A stretch of DNA of 64,000 bases from Gracilariopsis chorda (Eukaryota > Rhodophyta > Florideophyceae > Gracilariales > Gracilariaceae), in assembly GCA_003194525.1 (NCBI GenBank), contig NBIV01000030.1, positions 62,001-126,000 of the forward strand, written 5' to 3'. Positions within the stretch are counted from its first letter, which is position 1. Each line of letters starts with the position of its first letter. The translations under genes and the position numbers were made by a program. A model generated the notes under the pieces. The model was not told the DNA's origin. It searched no databases and saw nothing but the letters and a program-made list of their open reading frames with translations. Below are positions 11,902 through 23,710 of the stretch, piece after piece.

Positions 11902-12650
11902 ACGAGAGCACATTTTCTCAAGCGTAAGACAAATGATTTAGCTAGTTCTTAAGATTCTTTGCGGCAGTTATGAAAGTAGCCCAATTAATGCAGAGTTCTC
12001 GAACATAAAGCCACATTTATGAGATGTAACCAAGCAAGGCAAGAAGCAATACACCTCATGATATAAATGATGAGGCGTTTGTATTGTATTATTTCGCGAT
12101 ATCCGCATTGTAACGTGGTGATGGTGAATGAAGTCTGACCTTCTCCACATGGATGGGAAGGTCGGCTGACGCCCATTTATACAGATCTTGTAGCGGTCAA
12201 GAGATTTCTATGGCTACGCTACAAGCTAGCTACTGTCTGGGAATATGAAAGCCACAGGCCGATCACGGTGATGAGGCGTGATTTGGCTTGTAAGCTGTCT
12301 TCTGTGTTACATGCGTCCAGAGGAATGCGCAAAAAGTTGCCGAGTGCAACAAAGACAATGCCATGAAGAGTTGGAAGCTTGTAGCGGTTTTGTGGCGAGT
12401 CCTAGGCCGTCGAGGCCGCGCCTATTCAATTTGGTGCACCTCGCGCGCTGCTCGCGCCGACCCCAGCGGCAGCAGCGCACCCCAATACCAATAAACGAGG
12501 GCTGGCCCCAGCCCGCCAGTCCGGGGGGAAGGAGAGGCAAGAGAAACTACACTATTTTTTCTCGCTGCCCATCTGTTGCTTTGCCTCGTTTTCAAGCGCT
12601 GCTTGTATGTCGTGTCCCGCCTCAGTTATAGGCCCAAGTCCAGCGCACTC
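11902..12650. other. intergenic / leader of element D, no gene seen
   Basis: 3' flank of the cysteine-rich gene and then probably the LTR or leader of element D. A GC-rich, C-rich block lies at 12400-12540. No matching second LTR was found. Open frames here lack motifs. Confidence 0.4.
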
Positions 12651-15600
12651 AAAACCACTTGCGCCAACCGACCTTCCAATGTTTAACCCAGAAGGCGACC
12701 TTCAGGAGTATCGCCATGACGTTGCTTGTTGGGTCGAAACCATTCAAGCGGCAGCTGAAAAGGGCACAGATCGTCTCTTAAAGACCGTGTATGCCGCACT
12801 AGCGCGCCAATAGTACGACAGAGGACTTTTTAGAGAACAAAAGTCTATTTTTCACGAAGCACGAGCAAAGCAGCTTATCGATTAGAAACAGGCCGATCAA
12901 ATTGATGGAATCAAGCAAATTGTCAAGGTTATTGCAGTTGATCCTCCGATTGCTGTCGTGAGTAGGCTCATTTCTTCCTTCACGGCCGGAATAAACTGCA
13001 GGCGCCGTCGTAGTGAGCACTTGAACACCTTAGTTTCCCGATTCGGAGGATTGGAAGCTGACCATATGATGCACGTAGAACTTGGTACTTTGCCTCAAGT
13101 GACGTTTTGGCTACCATTTTACTCAATAACGCGATATTCAGTGAAGAGACCCTCAAAAAAGCCAAACTTCAACTTGTTTCCCTAGCTGAAGCATGAAAAA
13201 AGTCCAAACCGAATTCGAAGTTACGATCACCAAGGATGCCCATTCCTCCTTGCTCAAGTTCATCGAAAAGTTCTCAGAGAACTTCAACGTTTATGATGCT
13301 CTTCGGCAGGTTTCCGACAATGCTAACATCTTTTAACGAAAGGCTAATGACATGGTCAATGCAACCCTGGAACTACTAGACAAGTATGGGGAACTCTTTC
13401 CGTACTTCGCCGAAAAGTCGAGACAGGAAACTATTGGTCGTAACATGTTCTTCACAGATCAGCGCTGCAAACCTGATATTGAGGATGCAGTGACTGTGAT
13501 CAAGAACCTCATGTTTTCTCCCAAGAAGGTTGAGGCTACATATTCGAAAGCCCACATTCACAACCTTATGTTCAAACAGCGTTGGTTGCCTTTCAGAAAG
13601 GATCAGAGCAGCTTCAATCATCGGACCACCATCAACGCACTTCGCAGAATCACAACAATAAATCCCAAAGTGGTAACCGCAAATCATTGGGAAAGAAGAG
13701 ATCTGCAGGTAATCCTTCGTTCTGCTTCGACTGCGGTGCCAAGAAGCATCTTAGAGGAAGTGCGGAATGTCACTCGCCTATCTTTCTTACTCAGAAACGC
13801 AGGAACGAAGAGGAGCTCCAAAAGGATACCAAAGACAAATCTGATAAGGATTTTTGGAAGGGCTCCAACCCCTCCCAACGCATTCATCTATAACTGCAGG
13901 GGAAGGAGCCCCCTCTGACCTTTTTCCGTCCGCCGCTGATCCTAACCCTATCGTCGATCCGGGCTGCCCGAGAATTGTAGGTGGCCTTTCATCCATTGCG
14001 CACCTCTGCATGCCACTTGGAATCGAACTTACCCTCGAAGAACTCGACTCTGAACCATTTCTGCATGGATTTGGTGAACAATGCCTAGATGCAAAACCCA
14101 CCTTTGCTATGTGGCGCTACAACGGGCAGGACGAGCATGGCGTAGATTTTTCCATTCCTTTCTATGTTGTGGATGGACCTGGACCTACTCTTCTCGGTAG
14201 TGATGTCCTCTCTCGATCGAGCCTCCTCGGCGCATCAAATGAAATTCGAGTCCCGGAAGGAGTAATCCAAAACCCGTCCAATATGGTTCTGCTTCGCACC
14301 TACCACACTGGTTCGAACCTCAGCAAACGCACTCATCTTCTACTCGTGCCATCATCTAGTGCAGTCATGAAAACCTTTCTCGCCAATCTTCGGAGGAGAA
14401 ACACAAACAAGAAACCCATCAAAAGCGAAGAGCCTTTTGCAAAAAGGTTTCATCTATACACTCATCTGCGTCCGAAGGATATGAAAAGGATCTATCAACG
14501 TGCTAGTGTTCTAACGAAGATTCTTGAAGTCCTTTTCCAAAATGCCTTCGAGTCCTGCACCGCATGTTCCAGCACAGATCGACCCCTCGCTTCTCGAAAA
14601 GTTTCCCTCGCCCGTCTTCTTAAGGAGTTCAATGAACACGTTCAAGTGGACTTCATGTTCTTCGCCGAACCAGGAAACCTCCCGATCCTCCATGTTAAGA
14701 TGCGGCCACTAGTTTCTCTTTGGGATGGCTCTCGTTCTCAAGGAACATAAAAGAAGCAGTTCAAAACTTCGTAGTCCATTGGATAACCATCCATGGACCC
14801 CCCTGTGAACTTTCTTGTGATCCCTAGTTTTACTGTGAAGAGTTTCGAACGCTTTGTGCTTCTCAGAGCATTGCCTTCGCCCCAAGACCAGCGTGGCAAC
14901 ACAAAAAACTTTGCGTCGTCGAGTCCTCACACGAAGCGATAAGATATCTTGTCCAACGCCTGGTCAAGGACAGGCAGTATACCGCATCTAACTGGCAGCA
15001 AGCTCCGTCTGACCAAGAATTCTGGCAAAAGCAGTGTTTTTTTAAGAACATCTTACTACGTTCAAAGTTCCTTTCTAGCTTTGAACTCGCATGTGGTTAC
15101 AGACCTTCTCTCTCCGGGCTCCCGAAGACAACGATCAGCAAAGAGCTCATTGCAGCATATCAAGAACAAGCCGCCCGTCACGCCTTGCAACTCTTCGTGA
15201 GAACAAAGAACGTGAAGTATCTCGACCGTACTCTACTCAAACCTTGGACTCCTGTCTACTATTTCGAGAAGGGAGTTAAGGGAGGACAGTGGTGCCCTGG
15301 CTTCGTCAAGGAGGTATTCAAGCACTATGTAATAGTGTGCAGCACTGAAGACCTTTAAGGCTATTCGTACACCATCTCATACGAAGATCTTTGACTCGGA
15401 CCACGCAACAAGTTGCTATTGGACGTTGAGGAACTGCAACTCGGGTGAACTAATGTTAGCGACAAGGAACCGCCGCCGATCAGTGACCCTTTCGAGGAAC
15501 TCAACCTACACTTGAACGAGAACCGACAAGAGAACCCTCTCGTCAGCATATCCGAAGAACCTTCAACCTTAGGAGAGGACTTCGATCCAGACTATGCCTT

Positions 15601-16024
15601 CTATGAGTGAGATTGCCACCCTTTAAGCTCTGCATACTTTTCAAAGAGCAAGGTAATCCGCCCCCTTGACATTCTATCGAAAGACATAGGATTTCAAATC
15701 GACTTTCTGCAAGGTTCCCTCACATACATCGCTCAAATCCACCAAGCAAGTCATTCTGAAGAACCTCTACAACCGTTTAGGGAATGAAGCACTCTCCCAG
15801 CATGAGCTTCAATTCGCCCCAAGGTGGCTATTGGACGAAGCAATTGAAAAGGAGAAGCTCAGCTACCTTGAACGAAAGGCGTATGAACCCGTTTCCATCA
15901 GATCCTTGCCGAGGGATGCAAACCTGACGTCGTCCCACCATTTCTTTGTGATGAAACAAGATGGAGAGAGTAATACCTTTAAGCTCAAGTGCCGCCTCGT
16001 TCCGCAGGGAAACAGAGACCGCGA

Positions 16025-16849
16025 TGTGGTGCAATGCCCCAAAGTGGAAAAACACCGAAAGACGTTCGGGATCTTTTTCTCAAGAGGTGAACCCATTTGG
16101 GTAGAGCCCTCCCAGAGGTGTCACGGCGAAGCCGGTTTGTAAGACCAGGGACACCTGTCGCGACTTGCGCAGGGAGGTGAAGGCGAAGAATCGGTATCCG
16201 CGTGAGCGGGGTGTGATCCTCAGTAGAGGTATGTTTCCACGTAAGTGGGGGTGTGTGAGCGGATGCGCACACGAGGGCCGCGGATAGCGGGAGGTGCTAC
16301 CCTAAAAAGGGGAAAAGGGAAGGGCGAAGAGGAGCAAGAGAGGACGAAGGGAGTCGCGAGAGCGACGGGGGCGAACGGTGATGCCGGTAACAATATCCCT
16401 ATACAGGGCGAAACACCAATGCAATTGGAATAATATGACTCCCAGTGATGGGTCTCTTTAGATGTGCAAGGGGGTTACATGTCCCGTGGTTTACGGCGTT
16501 TCCCTCCAAGGAGCAGTAGAGCACGCGCGCAAGCCGTAACAACTAGAGCCAATTCCCCAGGTTGGGGTCCCTTGTTGGGGATGGTTTACTGGTGCGACGG
16601 CAGTGCGCCGTCGCACTAAGTACTAGCTTCCCAGAAATGGGTGTGAAAATAATAAATAATATTAACTAAAATACTCCACATTTCGTGGCAACATCCACTA
16701 CTGTGGCCAACCGCCAATTGGCCCAAAAACGTGTCCCACGTGTCTATACCCACCATTGTGGGGCGTAGTTCATATACACACTACACAACCGATAATATCG
16801 GGAAAACGATTAAGTACCAAGAATCCCTCCCTGAGGGCGTTGCACTTCA
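16025..16849 (+). mobile_element. 825-bp TG...CA insertion (solo LTR or non-autonomous element) inside the RT of element D
   Basis: The host RT frame stops making sense at VPQGNRDRD and resumes as REKNELRSDSS. At the break CGCGA stands at 16020-16024 and again at 16850-16854 in the same codon phase, a 5-bp target duplication as made by copia integrases. The insert begins TGTGGTGCAATGCCC and ends GGGCGTTGCACTTCA, so its ends are TG and CA and form an imperfect inverted repeat of about 15 bp. AATAAA stands at 16651-16656. It has no ORF with recognisable motifs. A solo LTR is the simplest reading; a TIR element without a gene is the alternative. Its content is unusual: about 25 small hairpins (next entry). 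Confidence 0.75.
16055..16837 (+). repeat. array of about 25 mini-hairpins, several with GNRA-type loops
   Basis: Stems of 4-5 bp with loops of 2-6 nt follow each other with short spacers. Examples (stem-loop-stem): CCGC-GTGA-GCGG 16198-16209, CCAC-GTAA-GTGG 16237-16248, GTCGC-GAGA-GCGAC 16353-16366, CCCA-GTGA-TGGG 16441-16452, CCCA-GAAA-TGGG 16630-16641, CGGC-GAA-GCCG 16124-16134, CCTC-AGTA-GAGG 16218-16229, CCCT-ATAC-AGGG 16397-16408, CCAAT-GCA-ATTGG 16416-16428, CCAC-TACT-GTGG 16695-16706, CCGAT-AAT-ATCGG 16789-16801, CCCTC-CCT-GAGGG 16825-16837. The longest has 10-bp arms GTGCGACGGC / GCCGTCGCAC (16592-16616). GNRA loops are read only on the plus strand, which suggests a structured RNA in that sense. 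Confidence 0.7.
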
Positions 16850-17055
16850 CGCGAAAAGAATGAACTCCGATCAGATTCTTCGACCGCACAGTTTCCTATA
16901 ATTGGCTTGCTGCTTTCCATCGCATCACTCTTCCATCTTCCGCTCGCCTCCCTCGGCGTTAAATCTGCATTTCTACAAGCAGGTCCGCTTAAACGTGAGA
17001 TATACATGCGTCTGCCTTGGCTGAGATGTTTTCGGGACTTGCGCTCATTTCTCTA

Positions 17056-19677
17056 GAACAGAGAATTGCACTGAAGTGTTAAGGAGGACGACGAGAAGCG
17101 TAGTGTTTGAGCTTTACAAACAGGCTTGTATACCGCAGAACAGCCGCAATCTTTCTGCTTCCCGCGAAAGGGAACTATCGTTTTCACTGTCGTTGCAGCG
17201 TTTCTACATTGGCGCCAAATTGTCCGCTCGGCTCAAAAATGGCTTGGGACCATTTCAGCTGTTTTTCGTGTCCATTGTATTTCTTGGGTCTGTCCTAATG
17301 TAGAACGGGCCTAACCCCACCTTCCCGGGCAGGTCGCGAAAAGCTGGCCTGGGTTTTACACCCGACTCAGTCGTGTCATCCCCGGAAGGCCTTTATCAAT
17401 GGGTCCTTTCAATAGAGGAAGATCCAGAACGTCTTCATGGTGTTCCAAGCTCTAAAGCCTTGCCCTACAGGTTGTGTGATTGCCAAAAGCACCCTCACCT
17501 AAGTACAAAACCTATCTAAGTTCTAACCTTCAGGGTCCACACTCGTATCATATTTTCTCCTACAGCACAGCTGGTCTTGAGTATGACTGGCACAACCACA
17601 TTCAACACTTAAACCATGAGACGAACAAAAATCTGAGTCACCATCAAGTACTACTAGTGCACTTACCAAGTTACTGGTATCACCCGCATCGAATTGCACT
17701 GCACATAACTTTTCCTAGATTGACGGTACCCGCAAGACAGGGGGGAAGCCGCGGGGCAGAAAGCGAAAAGCAGACCATCTCTACATGGAAGTATCCCCAA
17801 TACCTGGTTACGTGCACGTTTGTAAACCAACTCGCAGTACACAACACCTAAACCACTACTGAAGTACCAGTCTTATGCTCCATACAGTCAAAATAATTCG
17901 ACTCTTCAACGCCGGTCCCATCTCCTCTCAGGATCAGTGAGAGACGACGGAGACACCGTTTCGTCCTCACTGAAATTCGATACCACATCAGAAAAATATC
18001 CTCATAACCAGGTTCAAAGTTTTGAAATACAGTTCTACTTTAGTCATATGATATTCGAAAGTTTCTAACCCCCATGATGGTCATCGGCCCTGATTGCTCT
18101 ATAAAAACGCGCAAACCCTCTCACGAGATGGAAAAACCGTCCAAGCAGAGACACGAGTCCCTGAGAGTCAGGGAAAGCGCCATCGAGACATGGACCATGC
18201 AAACCGATAACAACCATAACAATACACCCAATACGCGTATAACAAAACCAAAACACGAAAAGCGTAATACAATTCACTTCCCCCGCCTTAGGTATAGTAC
18301 CTCAGAAAACTACTACAACGTCGTCACTACGTGAGCAGAAAAAGAGCTTGATTTCTCAGCATGCAAACAATTCTTCTACAATTTCATGATCAGAACATTT
18401 GATCAGGTAGCAGTTCTTCCAATACTCTGATATGACACCTAAAAACACAGCCAGTGTTATGTCCTTACCGTCTCACGGTCATGACGCAGGTATTATACCG
18501 AAAGCAGTACTGCGAAACCGTGTCATGTCGTCTGCTTCTCTTCCTGACTTCTCGGCATGGGATGCAGACTCTCAATTCCATACCACAATCGATCTAGAAA
18601 TGAGCATTGAAATTCCTAATGAACATCATTCAGAATGCGTTGAACCGCGTTTCGTGTGTATATATTGCACTTTCCAAAGCCTTTGAAGCTGCTTCCGGTT
18701 TTGGACTAGCTTCTCGACCACCATTCGTTTAAACTAGCCTTCTAGATATATTTAGAATGCTGAACAGCATCCAAAATGGTCAACTCGTTCCCAAATACTG
18801 CCCATTGTTCACCCATATAAAGATTTCTCAAACACTGGAGGTACGAATGCCAAGTAGGTCGTTGATCCGAACACTGTCTGTACCTCTAAAAGCCTTGTAT
18901 GGTACATGCTATACTTCTCCAAGGGGTCTTCGTAGCAACAGAATCGGTATGTAACCATATCGGAGTAAAGAAGATTACCAACAATGCGTTTCATGGCCCA
19001 TCTTCTCAGGTTGAGTATCTGAGGTACCAGTGCCATGGTCAGTACTGGCATGATCGCACACTTTAAAAAGGTATCGCTTGCGATGCAAACCTTCCGGGTT
19101 CGGGATGTGTGCACTACTAAAAAGCGGTAAAGAAAAATACCAATCATGGGCTTTCCAGTGAGACGGCAGTCTTTTATAGTTAGCAGTGGGCATCCACACC
19201 GAGCTCTTCAGATTCATATTTAACTAATTTCCTTTTTGAAATGATATGCGCATCGTCGGAATTTCTTGAAGTAAAAACCCTACCCAAGGTCTCGTCGCGA
19301 GGGTGAGTATTTCATGCCGTTTCAATGGCAGATCGTTTGACGGTTATGCGCGACAAAGATAATCATTGCGCAAGGCAATATTCAAACTGTTCGAGAAAAT
19401 TAGGCAACCCAATCCCAACTTGGCGTCCACCCTTGTAGCGATGTGCCAGATGCCCCGTTCCAACCCAGTATTGTACCAAAGCAGTGTTGATCCATGTTAT
19501 GCCAGTCCATTGAAAATTTGAAATTAACGGTGCACTCTGCGTCGCCGTTCCATGCTTAATCCACCCAGGAAGGTATCATCCGCGCCGTGGCACTCTAAAA
19601 ATCACACTTAATTGCATCTGGCGCTGTGCCCCTTTCAAAATTGGGATCCAGCTACGTAGCTAATGTGCATGCACGCT
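17056..19677. other. no gene supported; probably degraded repeat DNA
   Basis: Only short open frames are found on either strand (for example 18432-18686 plus, 18975-19217 minus). One plus-strand frame near 18880 reads LKALYGTCYTSPRG, which faintly resembles the KALYG segment of copia RT and could be the continuation of element D, but the flanking sequence does not support it. No LTR or TIR was recognised. Confidence 0.35.
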
Positions 19678-20054
19678 CTAGTGTCTATCTGACCAGCGAC
19701 CTCATATGAGGTCATTTTTAATTACTCTAGAACTTTATCAAAACCTTTAAACTTTTCCAAAAACTTTTTCACTTTGATCTTCTCATCATGTCTTCTACGC
19801 CGGCAGCGCTGAACCATGTCCACAACACATCACCAACAGTCGTAGCTTTCACATCAAGCACTATTGTCAATAACATTCGTACACAATGGCCCCATCCACT
19901 GATCTTATAGTTCAAAGACCACCTGGTTGGCCATGTTTCGAGTTCGAAATTTGAAATGTGGGGCCATGCGGATCAGATTTCAATTCTTTTTAAATTTTGC
20001 GTGCCGTTGCGCTGACCTCATATGAGGTCAGCGCACCGGTCCGATAGACACTAG
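19678..20054. mobile_element. 377-bp MITE (copy 1)
   Basis: The ends are CTAGTGTCTATC and GATAGACACTAG, an inverted repeat, and close to each end lies TGACCTCATATGAGGTCA or a near version of it, itself an 18-bp palindrome. A copy of almost the same length and sequence lies at 45887-46262, so this is a dispersed family. CTAG at both ends may be the target duplication. No coding capacity; the autonomous partner was not identified. Confidence 0.85.
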
Positions 20055-20409
20055 GGTCTCAAGAGATTGTGGAAAGTACCCTTCCCCACAAGGGTAATCT
20101 GGAACATCTTGTTCATTTGATTGCCCTGTAGAGACGCACATCCACCCACCTTAATCATATTTTTACAGGAAGCTTACAACACAATCTAGCCAACAATTCC
20201 TCTCACCCCCAGCCGTGCTACACTCTCGCAGACTAAACAACACCTCTTTCCTAATTCTCCCCTTCGAATCGTCCTCAAAAGCGCTACAGAGCTATCTGAA
20301 ACACCCAACTCTTTCCCAAAATGTCAAAATGGTTCGAAATCTACGTTTTCAATGCAACTCTGATCACTTACAGAGTCCTTAAGAGTACTTCATGCCAGTC
20401 CACGAATCG

Positions 20410-20934
20410 TCAATCTAACACATGCATATCTAACAACGCTTGTGCGGCCTCATAGGCGTGTTTCTCCTTCTTCTCAAATCCTGCTACCATTACGTTCGCA
20501 CGTTCCTGTTCTTGTTCCAAGCAATCTCCAAACGTCATCCGTTTGTTAAACTGTTCTACCCCACTGGCCAGCACACCTCTCTTCCTCATTTCGTGTTTAC
20601 ATTCCGGGCACCTTAGGTTTTCTCTGGCATTTTTGGGGAGCGTCCCTGAGGTCATTTTCTTCTTGTGTTCTGCGGTTTGTTTGGGAGCAGTGATTCAACA
20701 ATGGCTCATTTCAGTCTTTTGTCTGTTAATGGCATCTCTCTCTGTTTAAAATCTTCGTTTCGCAGCCACCTTGCGTGGGATGATTTTAGCGATCGACAGC
20801 TTTCTCCTTGCACTTTTCAACTCACAATGGTGTGGCATTTTGTCCTTTCTCAAAATCGTCTCGACGTCTTCCATTTTCCTCTTTCGGGCTGCGATTACTT
20901 CTTTATGCGTCAAATATGCGGCAGATGCCACCAA
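20410..20934 (-). pseudogene. decayed ORF, charged protein fragment
   Basis: One minus-strand frame runs through two stop codons: an upper block (20934-20746, Lys/Arg-rich, ending KVAAKRRF) and a lower block (20655-20410, with CPECKHEM and a helical, Glu/Gln-rich tail). It could be the basic C-terminal tail of a transposase-like protein, similar in style to the tail of the pogo-like relic at 39.6-40.3 kb, but I do not recognise a domain. Confidence 0.35.
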
Positions 20935-22940
20935 TGATGGGTTGGAAAACGATCAATCTTCGATCACATATTTCAATATCCATTTCTTAGGTTGCCTGCA
21001 CTCTTCAATGATATCTCCTTCGTTATTGGCTCTCTTTACCATGCCGCGGCGGATCATTACTGGTACGTACTGTTGATGATTTTCTAAACTGGAGCTCTCG
21101 TCGTCGGATTGTTGACGAGTCTTACTGCTGAGATCAGATGTTACTGCTATAGTGTATTCGGTGTTTGCCCCTGCATGTAGAAGGGAATGAAAATGCTTTC
21201 GAAGTGCATGTAACGGCTTTTCGCGGTTGTACCCGAACTTTACGGCCTCTTTGCAGTATCTTAGGATTCTCTCTAACGTTTCGAAACTGTTTCTTCACTC
21301 TATATCCCAGCAAATACTAAAGCTGTGAATAACTGACCCTGTATTACATCCTCTTGTTCAGCAAAAAGTGCTTAACGTATGAATCGATTTAGGTTTCTCC
21401 CTAATCGCTCGATCTCCCTCCTCGCCGTTAACACTGCTTCAGACATATCCCAATGGGCACGTTGAAGGCAAGATTGAACGAAAAACCAAATACAGCGCAC
21501 TTTTCAGCAGTAACAGTGCGCCTGTTGCATCCGGTGACTAGAGAGAATTCGGATCTTCTCGCAGTTCTGCGTCAGAGCGAATACCGTCGACACCATCAAA
21601 GCGTTTCTCGTACCAATTAGGCTCTTTCATTAACTTGTTGACGATGGAGGCCATCTGAGCCCTTGGTGGGAACGAATACGACCTCTCCCAGGATGGATGA
21701 CCCGTGTCTGGGTTCCGAACTTCTTTTAAGAGTAACGTCAACCGGTTTCCAAGAACGCGAGAGCGCATGGAGCGAAGATGGCATTACTTCGTAATCTGGA
21801 GATTCTTTGTGCCAAGTGCCTTGACTAACGGGCTTCCTGGGGCAGTTCTCCCAAATGTGGGTTCCAAGCTCTAGTCTTGAGCTGCTGAGGAAGATTCTTC
21901 AGTGATAAGAGTAAACGTTCCTATCGTTGTGGAGTTGCCGGCGGACGCTCCGCGAGCTTGCGTGCACTTGGCCACTTGACGGTGTATGCTGCAACCGAGG
22001 CGGTGGTGAAACGACGCGTGAGGCGTGCACACAAGGTTGCAGCGGTGATTGGTATTTTTGGGCACCATCACGAGACGGTGACGCAGGAGGCCAAAATAAA
22101 TGACAAATTAGCCTAAAAAGGGTGTTCCTCGTAGCTCGAAGCCCCAACATAATGAAACGACAGGAACAAAAGATCAAACGAATAACCAATGCAGGGACCA
22201 AAAGGACTCAACCTGCGTCGATAACAACAAAGACAAAAGGAGAGCACAAGGCTCAATCCAAGTACAAACTGCTTGGTACTTCTTGAAATGGCGCACAACC
22301 CAAGAATTATTTCAAGGGTCACTAGGAGTCAGACTCCCGGCTTCCGGTAAGACACTCCGGATGTGAAGTGATTTCTGCAGCCTACTCACTTCTGCACCAA
22401 CCAGAAACAGATGCGTACAATCCTTACAGGGCTTCCAAAGAAGAGCTACTGACAGCGGGATATGATTTCACTCGATACCCAATCTGGCCCTTTGCGGGAG
22501 AGGTTGCACGGCACGTCACTTTCGAACAGCTTCCCTTTAAGCACCTCCGTCCGGAAACAACCAGGTATTTCGACCTTCACCGTTATCCGAGCAATGCTCT
22601 GGTGGGGGCCCATAGACGACCGAAGCGCCTTTGGTACACACTATCCGTCTCCCGTCCACGCCAAGGGCGCTTCAACCGGTCTCAGCGACGGTAATGTCCC
22701 ACCCCAAGTATGCGAAAAGTGGCAAGTACCTCACTAAGTGCAGTTGAGAGTTGATAGTTGATATTAAAAGTTGGGACAGTTGTGGGGGTGAAAACTTTGA
22801 TATGTGGTCCTTGAGATGAGCCCAGACCGAAGTTCGGGACTCAACTCGCCCTTTTATAGAGTCAAAAAAGCATGCAAAACAACACAGAAACGCATTAATA
22901 CTTTCTACTTACTCATGTGTGCGTCTAGGTTACTCCATTG
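20935..22940. other. no gene supported
   Basis: Short ORFs only. 22368-22694 plus (108 codons) and 21538-21768 minus (76 codons) have protein-like composition but no recognisable motif and are followed by stops and frame changes. I see no RNA gene or complete repeat. Confidence 0.35.
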
Positions 22941-22943
22941 GCT

Positions 22944-23098
22944 TCCAGAAGCCTCTGGAGCTGCACATTAACCAATAGCAATTTAGCAACTGGCGCCTGC
23001 ATCACCAAAATACAGTGGTAATGCTGGGCCAGCGAAGCTTAGAATGCTCCAGACACTCCTGGAGCACTCTACACGTGTGTTCCAGCAGTGCTGGAACA
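22944..23098. repeat. three hairpins sharing CCAG/CTGG arms
   Basis: TCCAGA-AGCC-TCTGGA (22944-22959), TGCTCCAG ... CTGGAGCA with a 6-nt loop (23045-23066), and TGTTCCAGCA-G-TGCTGGAACA (23078-23098). All three are built around the same CCAG and CTGG core, which argues against chance. Function unknown; could be the edge of a small element. Confidence 0.5.
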
Positions 23099-23710
23099 TT
23101 CTATCAATTTCGCGACCGACAGTATTCTACTATATCTGGTTCAAACGCCGTTAATTCTGCGCAATAGCACGTTCCGCCCCCTTACGTTAGGACTTGTGCA
23201 GAGACTGCGCCGTTGGTTCCCAGCCCAGATTCTCTGGCTTTCAGTGCGTCTTCCCGATCACGATCGATTCAAGACCTGTGGAAAGAGCTCAATGGTTCTC
23301 GGCGCGCCAGACGATGGTACAGCGGATGGGCCGTTAAACAAGTTGAAACAAAACCCGCTCATTGCCTCTGTTCTGCGTAGCCTATTAAAAAAAGGGCGTG
23401 GTGTGGAAGATAATGCCATTGACAGTGCTGCACACAGGTTGAACACTATTGTACGTTCTGCTTTGTCGGTCATGTTGCATATTGTGCCGTCTGTTTGAAG
23501 GTTGGTGAAAGCAGCATCGGCAGCACTCACCGCTGAGATATTCCTCCTTCTAATAAGGGTTTAGAACTCATATATCAGCAGAATTGTGAATTTACCAGCC
23601 TTCCCTCCTGTAGGAGCACAAGCGTTTCTACTCAGGCAACAGAGTCAATGTTGTCGAAGGCGCTATTGCTCCTGTTGTGCTCGGCATCCTATTGGCTTCG
23701 TGGGGAGCTT

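Larger units (their letters stand above)
12660..17055 (+). pseudogene. decayed Ty1/copia-like gag-pol (element D), split by an 825-bp insertion
   Basis: Plus-strand pieces in copia order: gag (12679-13120, starts FNPEGDLQEYRHDVACW, two in-frame TAG; the core ends FGGLEADHMMHVEL), a zinc knuckle CFDCGAKKHLRGSAEC (about 13720-13770), a retropepsin-like domain (13937-14230, VDPGCPRIVGG and TLLGSDVL), the integrase zinc domain (14450-14570, HLYTHLRP and CTAC) followed by the first core strand VQVDFMFF (about 14645), and the RT N-terminus (15800-16024, ending VPQGNRDRD). RT resumes at 16850 with REKNELRSDSSTAQF and KSAFLQAGPLKREIYMR, up to about 17055. The protease motif VDPGC deviates from the usual D-S/T-G. 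RNase H and the right LTR were not recognised. Confidence 0.75.

Noticed and set aside
16025-16849. Group I or group II intron in the RT of element D
   Set aside because: No domain V, no GUGYG start, and a 5-bp target duplication with TG...CA ends fits integrase-type insertion instead.
18757-18954. Possible copia RT remnant (LKALYGTCYTSPRG)
   Set aside because: Only a short match to the KALYG segment; flanking sequence and the opposite strand do not continue an RT.
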